A stretch of 46,976 bases of DNA from Nitrospirota bacterium (GTDB taxonomy: Bacteria > Nitrospirota > UBA9217), in NCBI GenBank assembly GCA_023229435.1, contig JALNZF010000025.1, positions 1 to 46,976 of the forward strand, written 5' to 3'. The notes under the pieces are model-generated. The model saw only the letters and a list, made by a program, of their open reading frames with translations, was not told the origin of the DNA and made no database searches. Positions within the stretch are counted from its first letter, which is position 1. The number at the start of each line of letters is the position of its first letter. The translations under genes were made by a program, and so were the position numbers. Shown piece by piece: positions 1 through 7,050 of the stretch.

Positions 1-155
1 GTGAAACCCTGTTCCAGGCCGAGGCCCCAGACCTGGCCGAACATGATCAGCTCATGGGTGTCCGTGTCATACCGGAAGATATTCAGCACCGGCATGAGGA
101 AGATGAAGAGGATGAAAGAAACCTGTGATATTCGTCTGTACGTGATCAACTTCAT
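1..155 (-). CDS. Polyferredoxin-like membrane protein, N-terminal fragment
   Basis: The minus-strand frame from the ATG at 155-153 stays open to the window edge (51 codons), so the C-terminus is missing. The visible protein starts MKLITYRRISQ, followed by a hydrophobic segment (FILFIFLMPVLNIF) and then RYDTDTHELIMFGQVWGLG. A single N-terminal membrane helix followed by this kind of sequence is what I know from membrane-anchored 4Fe-4S polyferredoxins of the NapH/CcoG type. No cysteine motif lies in the visible part, so the family is inferred. There is no convincing ribosome binding site. A TATAAA box at 166-161 places the predicted transcript start at or next to the ATG, and a Crp/Fnr-like dyad lies upstream at 189-204. 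The plus-strand frame 1-285 over the same bases has no protein-like features. Confidence 0.5.
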   Translation of the reverse strand, partial: MKLITYRRISQVSFILFIFLMPVLNIFRYDTDTHELIMFGQVWGLGLEQGF

Positions 156-160
156 AGTAC

Positions 161-204
161 TTTATAGCACGGTCATCCTCTCTATGGTTATGACCTGTAT
201 CATA
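161..204 (-). promoter_or_regulatory. Crp/Fnr-type operator and -10 box upstream of the polyferredoxin-like gene
   Basis: The dyad TATGAC-CTGT-ATCATA occupies 189-204 (centre 196.5). On the minus strand a TATAAA box lies at 166-161, 33 bp from the dyad centre. Crp/Fnr-family activators at class II promoters bind about 32 bp from the -10 centre, so the geometry fits activation of the minus-strand gene starting at 155. The same TATGAY-N4-RTCATA pattern recurs upstream of norC and the cupin gene. Confidence 0.6.
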
Positions 205-761
205 ATAAAAAAGGAACTTCCGGGTTTTGTATGGGTAGTTTTTCACCCTTTATCTATTTTCTTGCATATCCCCTTCGTGGCCTGAATTAAATTTTTGACC
301 CGACTAAGGCCACGTCCGCTCGCCCGCGTAAACTCGGCCTACGGCCTCAGACACCGTGCTCTTGCGATAACGCTGGTGCAGGCAGTACTTTGCGTTCGCC
401 CCAGAGGGACGCTGCCTTAGGCCAAGACGGGTGCCCAAAAATTTTATAGGGCCGCTCCGGGGACATGCGGGGTTGGTTTAAAGACGTTTCACCAAAAGCT
501 TCCCATGCGAAAATCTAGGCATGCGACCGAGTCCGAGGGTTAAACATTTCGGACTGTCTGAGCCCGAAGGGCGAGTTTCCGAAATGTACCGAGGACGACC
601 GAGCATGCCGTAAAGGATTTTCGCCGGGTGCCCTTCTTTCGGTCACATTTCTTGGGCAAGCAAGAAAGGTGACAACAAATGTGAAAAAGGGGCGATAATA
701 CTGCATAATAAGTCATATAGGCGCTTATTCCACCCACATGAAAGTCAGAAGAGCCATAAAA
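205..761. other. Gene-free region with structured intergenic sequence
   Basis: I see no credible gene in this stretch. Frames on the minus strand at 515-800 contain the peptide LALRAQTV. I recall that string as a phantom translation of an intergenic repeat in other bacteria (memory, not checked). The part from 300 to 430 is GC-rich and featureless. The part from 536 to 690 is rich in inverted repeats and is listed separately. Confidence 0.5.
544..684. repeat. Dense palindromic block with competing stems
   Basis: ACATTTCGGA at 544-553 pairs with TCCGAAATGT at 578-587, enclosing a GCCC-GAA-GGGC hairpin. Further on, GTCACATTTCTTG (642-654) pairs with CAAGAAAGGTGAC (661-673) with one mismatch and a six-base loop. 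TCACATTT (643-650) can instead pair perfectly with AAATGTGA (677-684), so the two stems exclude each other. It could be a dispersed palindromic element or a structured RNA; the sequence alone does not decide. Confidence 0.5.
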
Positions 762-791
762 AAAGAGGACGGTAAATTCACCGTCCTCTTT
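758..791 (-). terminator. Rho-independent terminator of norB
   Basis: AAAGAGGACGGT (762-773) and ACCGTCCTCTTT (780-791) form a perfect 12-bp stem with a six-base loop. Read on the minus strand, the stem runs into a tract of seven T (the A run 758-764). It lies about 30 bp past the norB stop codon. Confidence 0.9.
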
Positions 792-821
792 AATAGCCAT
801 GAATATCCTGTTTTTCTTACC

Positions 822-2192
822 TTACGCGCGGACCGCCGCCCTTTCCCGGAGCGTGAAAAAATCATATGCGAAGATCCCGACGCCGACCAGGAACCCGACG
901 CCGAAGATCGCTCGGAAGATCCAGAACCAGAGATTGTAGGTAGTCTTGACCGCGACATAATCAAGGCCCATGAGCCGCTCCATGTATACCTGGACCATGC
1001 CCGCACCGGTGATGGTGATGACGATGAAGACCATTGAGATGGTCATCCACCAGAACGCAAGGTACGCCCGGGAGGGGTCATAGTCCTTGATACCGCGAAT
1101 GGACGGCAGGGTCACGTAAATTATTGCGATGATGAGCAGGACGTAGGCCCCGTAGAACGCTAGGTGGCCATGGGCCGTGGTGATCTGCGTGCCGTGGGTC
1201 CACTGGTTCACCTGCGGCAGGGTATGGATCACTCCCCAGAGACCTGCGCCCACGAAGTTGAATATGGCATGGGCCACGGTATAGAACAGCCCGGCTTTGT
1301 TCGTCACGTTCCGCGCTTCCCTCGTGGTCCTGAAAGCGTCCCATACCATGAGCAGGAGCGGGACGGGTTCAAGGGCGCTGAAAAAACCGCCTATCCAGTG
1401 CCAGTACTTCGGCGTGCCGATGAAATAATAGTGATGGCCCGTGCCGAGGATGCCGGTGAACAGCACGAGTCCCACTTCAATGTACATCCACTTCTCGAGC
1501 ACTTCGCGCTTGGCGCCGATGGTCTTCATCAGCATGAAGGCGAGCAGCGCGCCGGCAATCACTTCCCAGGAACCCTCGACCCAGAGATGGATGACCCACC
1601 ACCACCAGTACTGGTCCTTGATCATGTTCTTCGAATAATACATGCCCGGCAGGTACATGAGGGCCAGGAACACGAGCCCGAAAAGCAGTACCCCCTGGAT
1701 GCCGGTCCACTTCCTGGTCTTGAGCATGGTCATGAACATGTTGAAGAGGAAGGTCAGCACCGAGACCACGATCAGCACATCGGCCCATCGGGGCGCCTCG
1801 ATGTACTCGCGCCCTTCATTCAGCAGCTGGGCGCCCAGAACGAGCTTGTTCGCCTGCGGATCGAGGCCCATCCAGATGTATCCCACGATGACCAGCGTGA
1901 CCGTAACCACGGTCGCCCAGAACTGAATCAGGGCAAGGGGGACGCTCCAAACCTCGGTCTCCGATTCCTCGGGGACCACGTAGTAGGTCGCGCCCATGAG
2001 CCCCGACAGGAGCCATACAACCAGGGCGTTGATATGCAGCGTCCTGATGGTATTGAAGTTCAGGATGAAGATATCGGGATACATGAACTGGATCGCCGCG
2101 ATGATCCCGACCAGCACCTGCACGAGGAAAAGAATGACGGAGAATGTGTAAAAATACTGCGCAATTTTTTGGCTCTGATATTTGACGGTCAT
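822..2192 (-). CDS. norB: Nitric oxide reductase, catalytic subunit (NorB)
   Basis: This protein reduces two NO to N2O at a haem b3/non-haem iron centre in the cytoplasmic membrane. It has 456 residues and about 12 hydrophobic segments, the usual size for short-chain NorB. Visible ligands are His53 (LHINAL, low-spin haem), His202 with Glu206 (HLWVEG, iron and the NorB-specific glutamate), His253-His254 (GTGHHYYF), Glu275 (ALEP) and His341/His343 (AHGHLAFYG). The glutamates and the absence of the Tyr-His pair of oxidases separate it from cytochrome oxidases. I chose the ATG at 2192 because AGGAGG lies eight bases upstream; a GTG nine bases earlier abuts that site. norC lies 110 bp upstream on the same strand, and the pair probably shares the norC promoter. 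Confidence 0.95.
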   Translation of the reverse strand: MTVKYQSQKIAQYFYTFSVILFLVQVLVGIIAAIQFMYPDIFILNFNTIRTLHINALVVWLLSGLMGATYYVVPEESETEVWSVPLALIQFWATVVTVTLVIVGYIWMGLDPQANKLVLGAQLLNEGREYIEAPRWADVLIVVSVLTFLFNMFMTMLKTRKWTGIQGVLLFGLVFLALMYLPGMYYSKNMIKDQYWWWWVIHLWVEGSWEVIAGALLAFMLMKTIGAKREVLEKWMYIEVGLVLFTGILGTGHHYYFIGTPKYWHWIGGFFSALEPVPLLLMVWDAFRTTREARNVTNKAGLFYTVAHAIFNFVGAGLWGVIHTLPQVNQWTHGTQITTAHGHLAFYGAYVLLIIAIIYVTLPSIRGIKDYDPSRAYLAFWWMTISMVFIVITITGAGMVQVYMERLMGLDYVAVKTTYNLWFWIFRAIFGVGFLVGVGIFAYDFFTLRERAAVRA

Positions 2193-2233
2193 TAGTTTCA
2201 CCTCCTAAGAATGATAAACCACTTCGTCTGATG

Positions 2234-2290
2234 CCCCTCACTTCAACTCCCCTCCCGCGCCGGGAGAGAAAACAAGTTCAGGGGTGACGA
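2234..2290. repeat. Palindromic repeat, CTCCC/GGGAG family, between norC and norB
   Basis: A CCTCCC-GCGC-CGGGAG hairpin core at 2251-2265 is flanked by CCCCTCA (2234) and AGGGGTGA (2280). Related elements occur inside ccoI (40312-40401) and at 41311-41331. It sits between the two nor cistrons and could affect relative expression. Confidence 0.55.
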
Positions 2291-2302
2291 GACGAGAGAG
2301 GG

Positions 2303-2980
2303 TCATTGTAACGTGACGAGATATGCTGCCAGCGATTTAATGTCATCATCCGGTACGCCGGCATACGGGGGCATCGCCGAGTTCGGTACGACAGAACGCG
2401 GATCTTTCAGATGTTTCACATGCCATTCCACATCCTTCCGGGTCTTGCCGACGTTCGTCAGATCAGGACCGCTGGTCCCGCCGATGCCGTAGATGGTGTG
2501 GCATCCGGAACAGCCCTGCGACTGGTATATCTGCTGGCCCCGGGACTGTTCCTTCCCGCCGAGGCCCGCTGCAGCGGCCAGGATCGGTTTGGGCGGCCAG
2601 CCGTTGGTGTCAATCTTGGATATCCAGGTGAGAAATGTGACGAGGTTTTCCGCCTCCTCGGAGCTGAGCCCCAGATTCGGCATCGCGGCCTTCGGGTTGA
2701 CACCCCGGGGGTCCATCAGAAACTGCTTGAGGTATCCGGCCGGTTTACGATCAACGACCTTGGTCATGTCCGGGGCAAAGTATGACCCGTTGCCCAGGAT
2801 GGTGTGACACCCGATGCAATCGTACTTCTGCCAGACCAGTTTTCCGGCCTCCACCTCCTTCGTGATCTCCGGGGCCCGACCATCGATCTGTTTCATCGTG
2901 TCGTACGTGAGGCCGAGAAAGATCACGAAAAAGAAGAGACTGCCGAAAATAAACAAATTCCTTGCAACCTTGTTGCTCAT
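2303..2980 (-). CDS. norC: Nitric oxide reductase cytochrome c subunit, two-haem form (NorC)
   Basis: NorC passes electrons from the periplasm to NorB. The 225-residue protein has one N-terminal membrane anchor (about residues 8-27) and the standard NorC haem c site CIGCH at 55-59, with TILGNGSYFAP and the WPPKP segment typical of the family. A second cytochrome c domain follows, with CSGCH at 157-161 and a likely Met203 ligand (SAMPPY). Ordinary NorC has about 150 residues and one haem, so the C-terminal domain is an added fusion. The start is the ATG at 2980 because GGAGG lies five bases upstream; the in-frame GTG at 2986 is too close to it. A Crp/Fnr-like dyad and a -10 box lie upstream. 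Confidence 0.93.
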   Translation of the reverse strand: MSNKVARNLFIFGSLFFFVIFLGLTYDTMKQIDGRAPEITKEVEAGKLVWQKYDCIGCHTILGNGSYFAPDMTKVVDRKPAGYLKQFLMDPRGVNPKAAMPNLGLSSEEAENLVTFLTWISKIDTNGWPPKPILAAAAGLGGKEQSRGQQIYQSQGCSGCHTIYGIGGTSGPDLTNVGKTRKDVEWHVKHLKDPRSVVPNSAMPPYAGVPDDDIKSLAAYLVTLQ

Positions 2981-3019
2981 ATGCACCTCCTTCAGCGTTA
3001 TTGAGTTTCCTTTGCAGAG

Positions 3020-3064
3020 AGAATAATCAAAATCGAGTTATTTGACTATGATATGAATCATAGT
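3020..3064 (-). promoter_or_regulatory. norC promoter with Crp/Fnr-type operator
   Basis: ACTATGAT-ATGA-ATCATAGT (3045-3064) is a perfect dyad with 8-bp arms and contains the core TGAT-N4-ATCA of Fnr/Dnr-type sites. Its centre (3054.5) lies exactly 32 bp from the centre of TATTCT (3025-3020, minus strand). This is class II spacing and places the transcript start near 3013, about 33 bases before the norC ATG. Confidence 0.75.
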
Positions 3065-3272
3065 ATAGATGATGATTAAAGCGGATGTGAAAGTATTCGA
3101 TAAAAGTTGTAACTGTAACTTTTATTCCCGTTAGCATGATTTGCATACTTTTGTAGCAAGAAGGTGCGGACATTTGGAGACAACTGCGCGTTTATCTGCA
3201 TAGACGATAAGCAGGGCAAATGCGATTCTGACAGGAAAATAAAGTATGGATAGTGTTAACCTGCAAAAAGCA
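3065..3272. other. AT-rich intergenic region, no gene seen
   Basis: This stretch between the norC operator and the cupin terminator holds no frame with a ribosome binding site and no clear repeat. Confidence 0.4.
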
Positions 3273-3302
3273 AAAGCCCCCATCTACCGAGACGGGGGCT
3301 TT
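3273..3302 (-). terminator. Terminator downstream of the cupin gene
   Basis: AAAGCCCCC (3273-3281) pairs with GGGGGCTTT (3294-3302), with an inner TCT/AGA stem. On the minus strand it is followed by TTTTGCTTTTT. It may work in both directions but best serves the cupin gene ending at 3371. Confidence 0.8.
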
Positions 3303-3370
3303 ATTATTGGTTATATCAGAGTACCAGATCACTGTTCTTGGTCGCCGATGGAATTCGAAGACCTCAGCGC

Positions 3371-3685
3371 TTACTCCACCGGCGTAACGATCGCCATGAC
3401 CACGAGCTTTTCTCCCTTGTCAGCGGCAAAACCGTGCTGTACGTTGGGCTCGCACAGGATGCAGGTCTTCTCATCCGCTTCCATCTTCTCCTCGCCCACG
3501 GTAAAGGTCCCTTTGCCCTGGACACAGTACATCATGAGACGAAGCGGCGCCTTATGGGGATCGAGCTTCTGGCCCGCATCAAGGCACATGAGGGCAACGC
3601 GCATTTCAGGTTTGTCCGAAAGCATCTCGCGCGAGATCCGGTCGGGTTTGAATTGAATCAATTTCTTCAGGTCGAGCACTTCCAT
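3371..3685 (-). CDS. Small cupin-domain protein
   Basis: This is a 104-residue single-domain protein of the cupin-2 type. The first cupin motif region reads DPHKAPLRLMMYCVQGKGTFTVG (residues about 42-64). The second contains PNVQHGF. The motif 1 histidine pair is reduced to one His in DPHKAP, so metal binding is uncertain. GGAGG lies five bases before the ATG, which fixes the start. The gene stands alone between a terminator (3273-3302) and its own operator (3817-3832), which matches the norC operator. This suggests expression together with the NO reductase. The biochemical role is unknown. Confidence 0.75.
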   Translation of the reverse strand: MEVLDLKKLIQFKPDRISREMLSDKPEMRVALMCLDAGQKLDPHKAPLRLMMYCVQGKGTFTVGEEKMEADEKTCILCEPNVQHGFAADKGEKLVVMAIVTPVE

Positions 3686-3789
3686 GGTATCCTCCGTATG
3701 GCGGGTTAACGTTCTCGGTTAAATGTTCAGGGTTCAGAGTTCTATAGAAACCCATCAATTCCATTGTTTCGCATTTCTTATTCGAGCTT

Positions 3790-3832
3790 ACGATAGCATG
3801 AATGCGATGAAGAAGCTATGACCTGCGTCATA
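3790..3832 (-). promoter_or_regulatory. Cupin promoter with Crp/Fnr-type operator
   Basis: TATGAC-CTGC-GTCATA (3817-3832) is a perfect 6-4-6 dyad centred at 3824.5. On the minus strand a -10-like TATCGT lies at 3795-3790, centre-to-centre 32 bp, the same spacing as at norC. The predicted start is near 3783, leaving a leader of about 98 bases before the cupin ATG at 3685. Confidence 0.65.
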
Positions 3833-3840
3833 CGGAATAC

Positions 3841-5766
3841 TCAGGTTTTATCTCCCGCGATCACCGCATGTACCGTTTCGCTCAGCGCCTTGAGCGTGTA
3901 GGGTTTGGATACGACGCCGCTGAAGCCATAGTCTTTGAAGCGAGACATGATGGGGTCATCTGAATAACCGCTTGAGACGATCGCTTTTACCCCCGGATCG
4001 ATCCTGCGCAGTTTGATCACCGCTTCCTTGCCGCCCATGCCTCCCGGTATGGTCAGGTCCATGATGACAGCGTCGAACGGCTTGCCGTTTTTCAGGGCTT
4101 GTTCATAGAGGGTGACCGCTTCATTCCCATCAAGCGCACTGACCACTTCGTAGCCGAGATGAGTGAGTGATCTCTGAAGTACGTCCCTCACAATATCTTC
4201 GTCGTCCATGACCAGTATCCTGCCGGTCCCGTGCAGGGGTGCTCGACCGGTGTCTGGAGCGGCGGGAACGGTCTGCACTGAAGAGGCGGGAAGATACAGG
4301 GAAAATGTTGATCCAGCGCCCGGCGTTGATGTAACGGTGACGTGTCCATCGTGATGTTTCATGATCGAGTAGCAGGTGGCAAGACCGAGACCGATCCCCT
4401 TATCTTTCGTGGTGAAATAAGGATCGAAGATCTTTTTGAGGTTGTCATTCGGAATGCCGATGCCCTGGTCCGCCACGGATATCCTGATGTAGTCCCCCGG
4501 TTTGAGCAGAAGAGAATTGTCCGTCTTCAAGGTGACATTCTCACCGCTCACTGTAATCGTGCCGCCTTCAGGCATGGACTGATCGGCGTTCATGACCAGG
4601 TTGTTGATCACCTGCCCCAGTTGTCCCTCGTCCGCTTCGATGACCCGGAGGTCGGGCGCGATCTTGAATTCGCACCGGGACTTGGAACCCCGGATGGCAA
4701 AGCCGGCGGAATCCACGATCAGTGTTTTCACCGCAAGAGGCTTCTTGACAGGTGAGCCTCCCCGGGCGAAGGTGAGTAATTGCTGGGTGAGGCTCTGCGC
4801 CCGTGAAGTCGCTTGCTCGGCGATATCCAGAAAGCTTGATACGCTTTCGCCGGGCAGCGTGTTCAGCTTTGCCAGGGAAATATTGCCGATGATCGCGGTG
4901 AGCAGGTTGTTAAAATCATGAGCAAGGCCGCCGGCCAGAACGCCGAGTGATTCGAGCTTCTGTGACCTCAACATGTTTTCCTTCATCAATTTTTGTTCCG
5001 TAATATCATTCGCGAGAATAAGATGCGCCCGGACATCGCCGAGCATGAGGTTGTGCGAGGTGATCTCAACGTCGATGAGAGACCCGTTTTTCAGCCGGTG
5101 CTTCCAAACTCCGCGTTGTTTTTCTCCCTGGTCTATCTTTGACAGGATGCTCAGCAAAGCCGGCATTTCTTCCGGAGTATAGACGTCGCTGACGTTCAAA
5201 GAAAGAAACTCCTCGTACGTATAGCCGTAATGGGCCAGGGCGGCTTCATTGACCGCCACGAATTTGAGCGTCTGGAGATCGTAGGCCATGCTGGGGATGG
5301 GGTTGCTGTCAAAGAGCAACCGGTAGCGTTCTTCGCTTTCACGGAGCACCCCGAGCATCTTCTGCCGATCCCTGAGCATCTGCTGCCGGTACAGCACCTG
5401 GTCGATCACGGTAGGGAGCAGGTCGAGGTATTTCATGTCCGTGTCTTTGACGATGTAATCCGCGGCCCCGAGCTTGAGGGCCTCGACCGCCACCATTTCA
5501 TTGCCTTCGCCGGTAACCATGATCGTCGGGGGCAGCGCGTTTTTGGCTGAAAGAGCGCGTATGACATCGATCCCGCCCAGGAACGGCATATTGTAATCGA
5601 TGAGCAGAAGCTCGTAGTGATTTGCATCGAGCATCGAGAGACCTTCTTCGCCATTGGTGGCGATGTCGATGACAAATCCGCGCCGCTGGAGGATCTTCTG
5701 GAGCAGGCGCGCGAGACCCGGGTCATCTTCCATATAAAGTATGCGGGTGAGAATTGTTTCGGTCAC
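3841..5766 (-). CDS. Hybrid histidine kinase with REC at both ends (REC-PAS-HisKA-HATPase-REC)
   Basis: This is a soluble signalling protein of 641 residues with no membrane segment. Domains in order: receiver (about 7-125, acceptor Asp57 in LLLIDYNMP), PAS (about 145-260), HisKA with the phosphorylated His283 in GLAHDFNNLL, HATPase with N, G1 and G2 boxes (NNLVMNAD, ADQGIGIP, GIGLGL), and a second receiver (about 515-635, Asp570 in VIMDLTIPG, Lys in SKPY). The first receiver probably takes the input, PAS may sense a ligand, and the last receiver relays phosphate to an unlinked partner. I chose the GTG at 5766 because AAGGAG lies about seven bases upstream; a longer frame starts at 5835 without such a site. 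No response regulator with an output domain is adjacent. Confidence 0.88.
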   Translation of the reverse strand: MTETILTRILYMEDDPGLARLLQKILQRRGFVIDIATNGEEGLSMLDANHYELLLIDYNMPFLGGIDVIRALSAKNALPPTIMVTGEGNEMVAVEALKLGAADYIVKDTDMKYLDLLPTVIDQVLYRQQMLRDRQKMLGVLRESEERYRLLFDSNPIPSMAYDLQTLKFVAVNEAALAHYGYTYEEFLSLNVSDVYTPEEMPALLSILSKIDQGEKQRGVWKHRLKNGSLIDVEITSHNLMLGDVRAHLILANDITEQKLMKENMLRSQKLESLGVLAGGLAHDFNNLLTAIIGNISLAKLNTLPGESVSSFLDIAEQATSRAQSLTQQLLTFARGGSPVKKPLAVKTLIVDSAGFAIRGSKSRCEFKIAPDLRVIEADEGQLGQVINNLVMNADQSMPEGGTITVSGENVTLKTDNSLLLKPGDYIRISVADQGIGIPNDNLKKIFDPYFTTKDKGIGLGLATCYSIMKHHDGHVTVTSTPGAGSTFSLYLPASSVQTVPAAPDTGRAPLHGTGRILVMDDEDIVRDVLQRSLTHLGYEVVSALDGNEAVTLYEQALKNGKPFDAVIMDLTIPGGMGGKEAVIKLRRIDPGVKAIVSSGYSDDPIMSRFKDYGFSGVVSKPYTLKALSETVHAVIAGDKT

Positions 5767-5847
5767 GTTGTGCTCCTTCACGGTAAGTATATCACAGAGT
5801 TCGATAGCGATTCGGTTCTGCGCAGGGGCGATCATTCCCGGTTTACA

Positions 5848-5986
5848 TTAACAGGTTGTTGAAAAAGTCATGAGAGTGGTTCGACAAGCTCACCACGAAC
5901 GGATAAAGAACAACTATTTCAATGCTCGTTCCGTTCGCCCTGAGCCCGTCGAAGGGTAAACGGAACCTTTTTCAACAACCTGTTAA
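5848..5986. repeat. Nested inverted-repeat element
   Basis: The outer ends are a perfect 19-bp inverted repeat: TTAACAGGTTGTTGAAAAA at 5848-5866 and its complement at 5968-5986. Inside lies 5876-5956, which begins GTGGTTCGACAAGCTCACC and ends CCCGTCGAAGGG. The inner part recurs at 41342-41422 without the outer ends. No transposase is present, so it looks like a small non-autonomous element. Confidence 0.75.
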
Positions 5987-6004
5987 GTCTCTTTCAAAGG
6001 ACGT

Positions 6005-6940
6005 TTACCACCATCTCCAGAGCGCGATAACAAACGTGATGACGAAAACGAGAATGAGATTCATGTAGGCAAAAAAATAGAAGAGCTTCATGTGGAACGG
6101 CCGCCTGGGTTTTTCTGCGGGAGCAAGCAGCCTTCCCGCTCGAGGCATTGCCAGTATCTTATCTTCACCGTGAGGCGCGGTCTTCAGGATGTCCGTCAGA
6201 TCATTGCCTGCCGCATGTTTCATCATGTGCGAGCCATTCTTCCAGAGCCTGCTTCCGGTCATGTCGTAGATGAGCCCCTTGTATGCCACGTAGGCCGGGC
6301 GTCCGTCTTTTCCGTCAAACTGGCCGAGGGCGTCGAGCGTGGAGGCGCCGTCGGCGTCCATTGCGGGGACAAGCGTCTTCTGTTTTCTCAATTTTGGCCC
6401 GATATAGATGGTAACGACAAGGGCGCTGGAAAGCATGATGAGGTACAGGGATATTTTGATACCCAGGAGGATGCCGAACCGTGTAGTGAAGAACGTGTCC
6501 CACGACGGTATTCTTGCAATGGTCAGGAGCGTGCCCGTTATCAGGAGCACGAGCATCGAGAGCCAGCCGAGCCTGAGCTCGCCCTTGGGCAGGCCCTTCG
6601 AGGCATACGCCGGCTTCAGGAGGATGTGTACATACATGATCGTCCCGAACCACATGATGGCCGCTATCATGTGGAGGTAGCCGATGATAAGGCGCACGAC
6701 ATGCTGGGTCATGGTCAATGGGCGGATGAGGCCCCTGGACTTCATATCGAATAGATAATCACTGCCCTCCCGGGTAAGCTGACCGCCGCCGATGACATCG
6801 ACGTGACACTGCCCGCACGCGAAGCCTGTCTGACGCGCGTAGTCCGGAGTGGCGAAAGCGAAACGGGGGGAAAACACGAGCATTCCAATAAAGGAAATGA
6901 GTAGAAAAGTGAATAACCGTAGCGGTCGTGTATTTGTCAT
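6005..6940 (-). CDS. Haem c / CopD-like membrane / cytochrome b5-like chimera
   Basis: The protein has 311 residues from the ATG at 6940. A signal peptide or anchor (about 5-30, ending FAFATP) precedes a haem c site CGQCH (residues 42-46), expected to face the periplasm. Four hydrophobic segments (about 80-190) resemble CopD/DUF2269-type membrane domains, with His residues in HVVRLIIGYLHM that could bind haem b. Residues about 205-265 (GRPAYVAYKGLIYD, HMMKHAAGNDLTDIL) resemble the cytochrome b5-like haem/steroid-binding domain. A final membrane helix ends in WRWW. A redox role is inferred from the haem motifs; the electron partners are unknown. A TTG at 6958 would extend the protein by six residues. 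No strong ribosome binding site is visible for either start. Confidence 0.7.
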   Translation of the reverse strand: MTNTRPLRLFTFLLISFIGMLVFSPRFAFATPDYARQTGFACGQCHVDVIGGGQLTREGSDYLFDMKSRGLIRPLTMTQHVVRLIIGYLHMIAAIMWFGTIMYVHILLKPAYASKGLPKGELRLGWLSMLVLLITGTLLTIARIPSWDTFFTTRFGILLGIKISLYLIMLSSALVVTIYIGPKLRKQKTLVPAMDADGASTLDALGQFDGKDGRPAYVAYKGLIYDMTGSRLWKNGSHMMKHAAGNDLTDILKTAPHGEDKILAMPRAGRLLAPAEKPRRPFHMKLFYFFAYMNLILVFVITFVIALWRWW

Positions 6941-7050
6941 CTCTGTAATTATAAACAAACAGGTTTTAATTGTACAGTCATATTTAATCAGTCAACGCTC
7001 GGTTTAAAACAGTGTTCGATGAGCAGCGTAATGGAAAAGGAGTATGCGAC

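Noticed and set aside
1..285. Plus-strand frame of 94 codons
   Set aside because: It overlaps the better minus-strand start of the polyferredoxin-like gene and a matching operator, and its translation has no family features.
515..800. Minus-strand frames with the LALRAQTV peptide
   Set aside because: They cover a palindromic block and a terminator and match no protein domain; they look like phantom translations of an intergenic repeat.
1164..2195. Long plus-strand frame opposite norB
   Set aside because: The translation is His/Glu/Arg-rich in the way expected of a complement of GC-rich membrane coding sequence; norB on the other strand has all catalytic residues.
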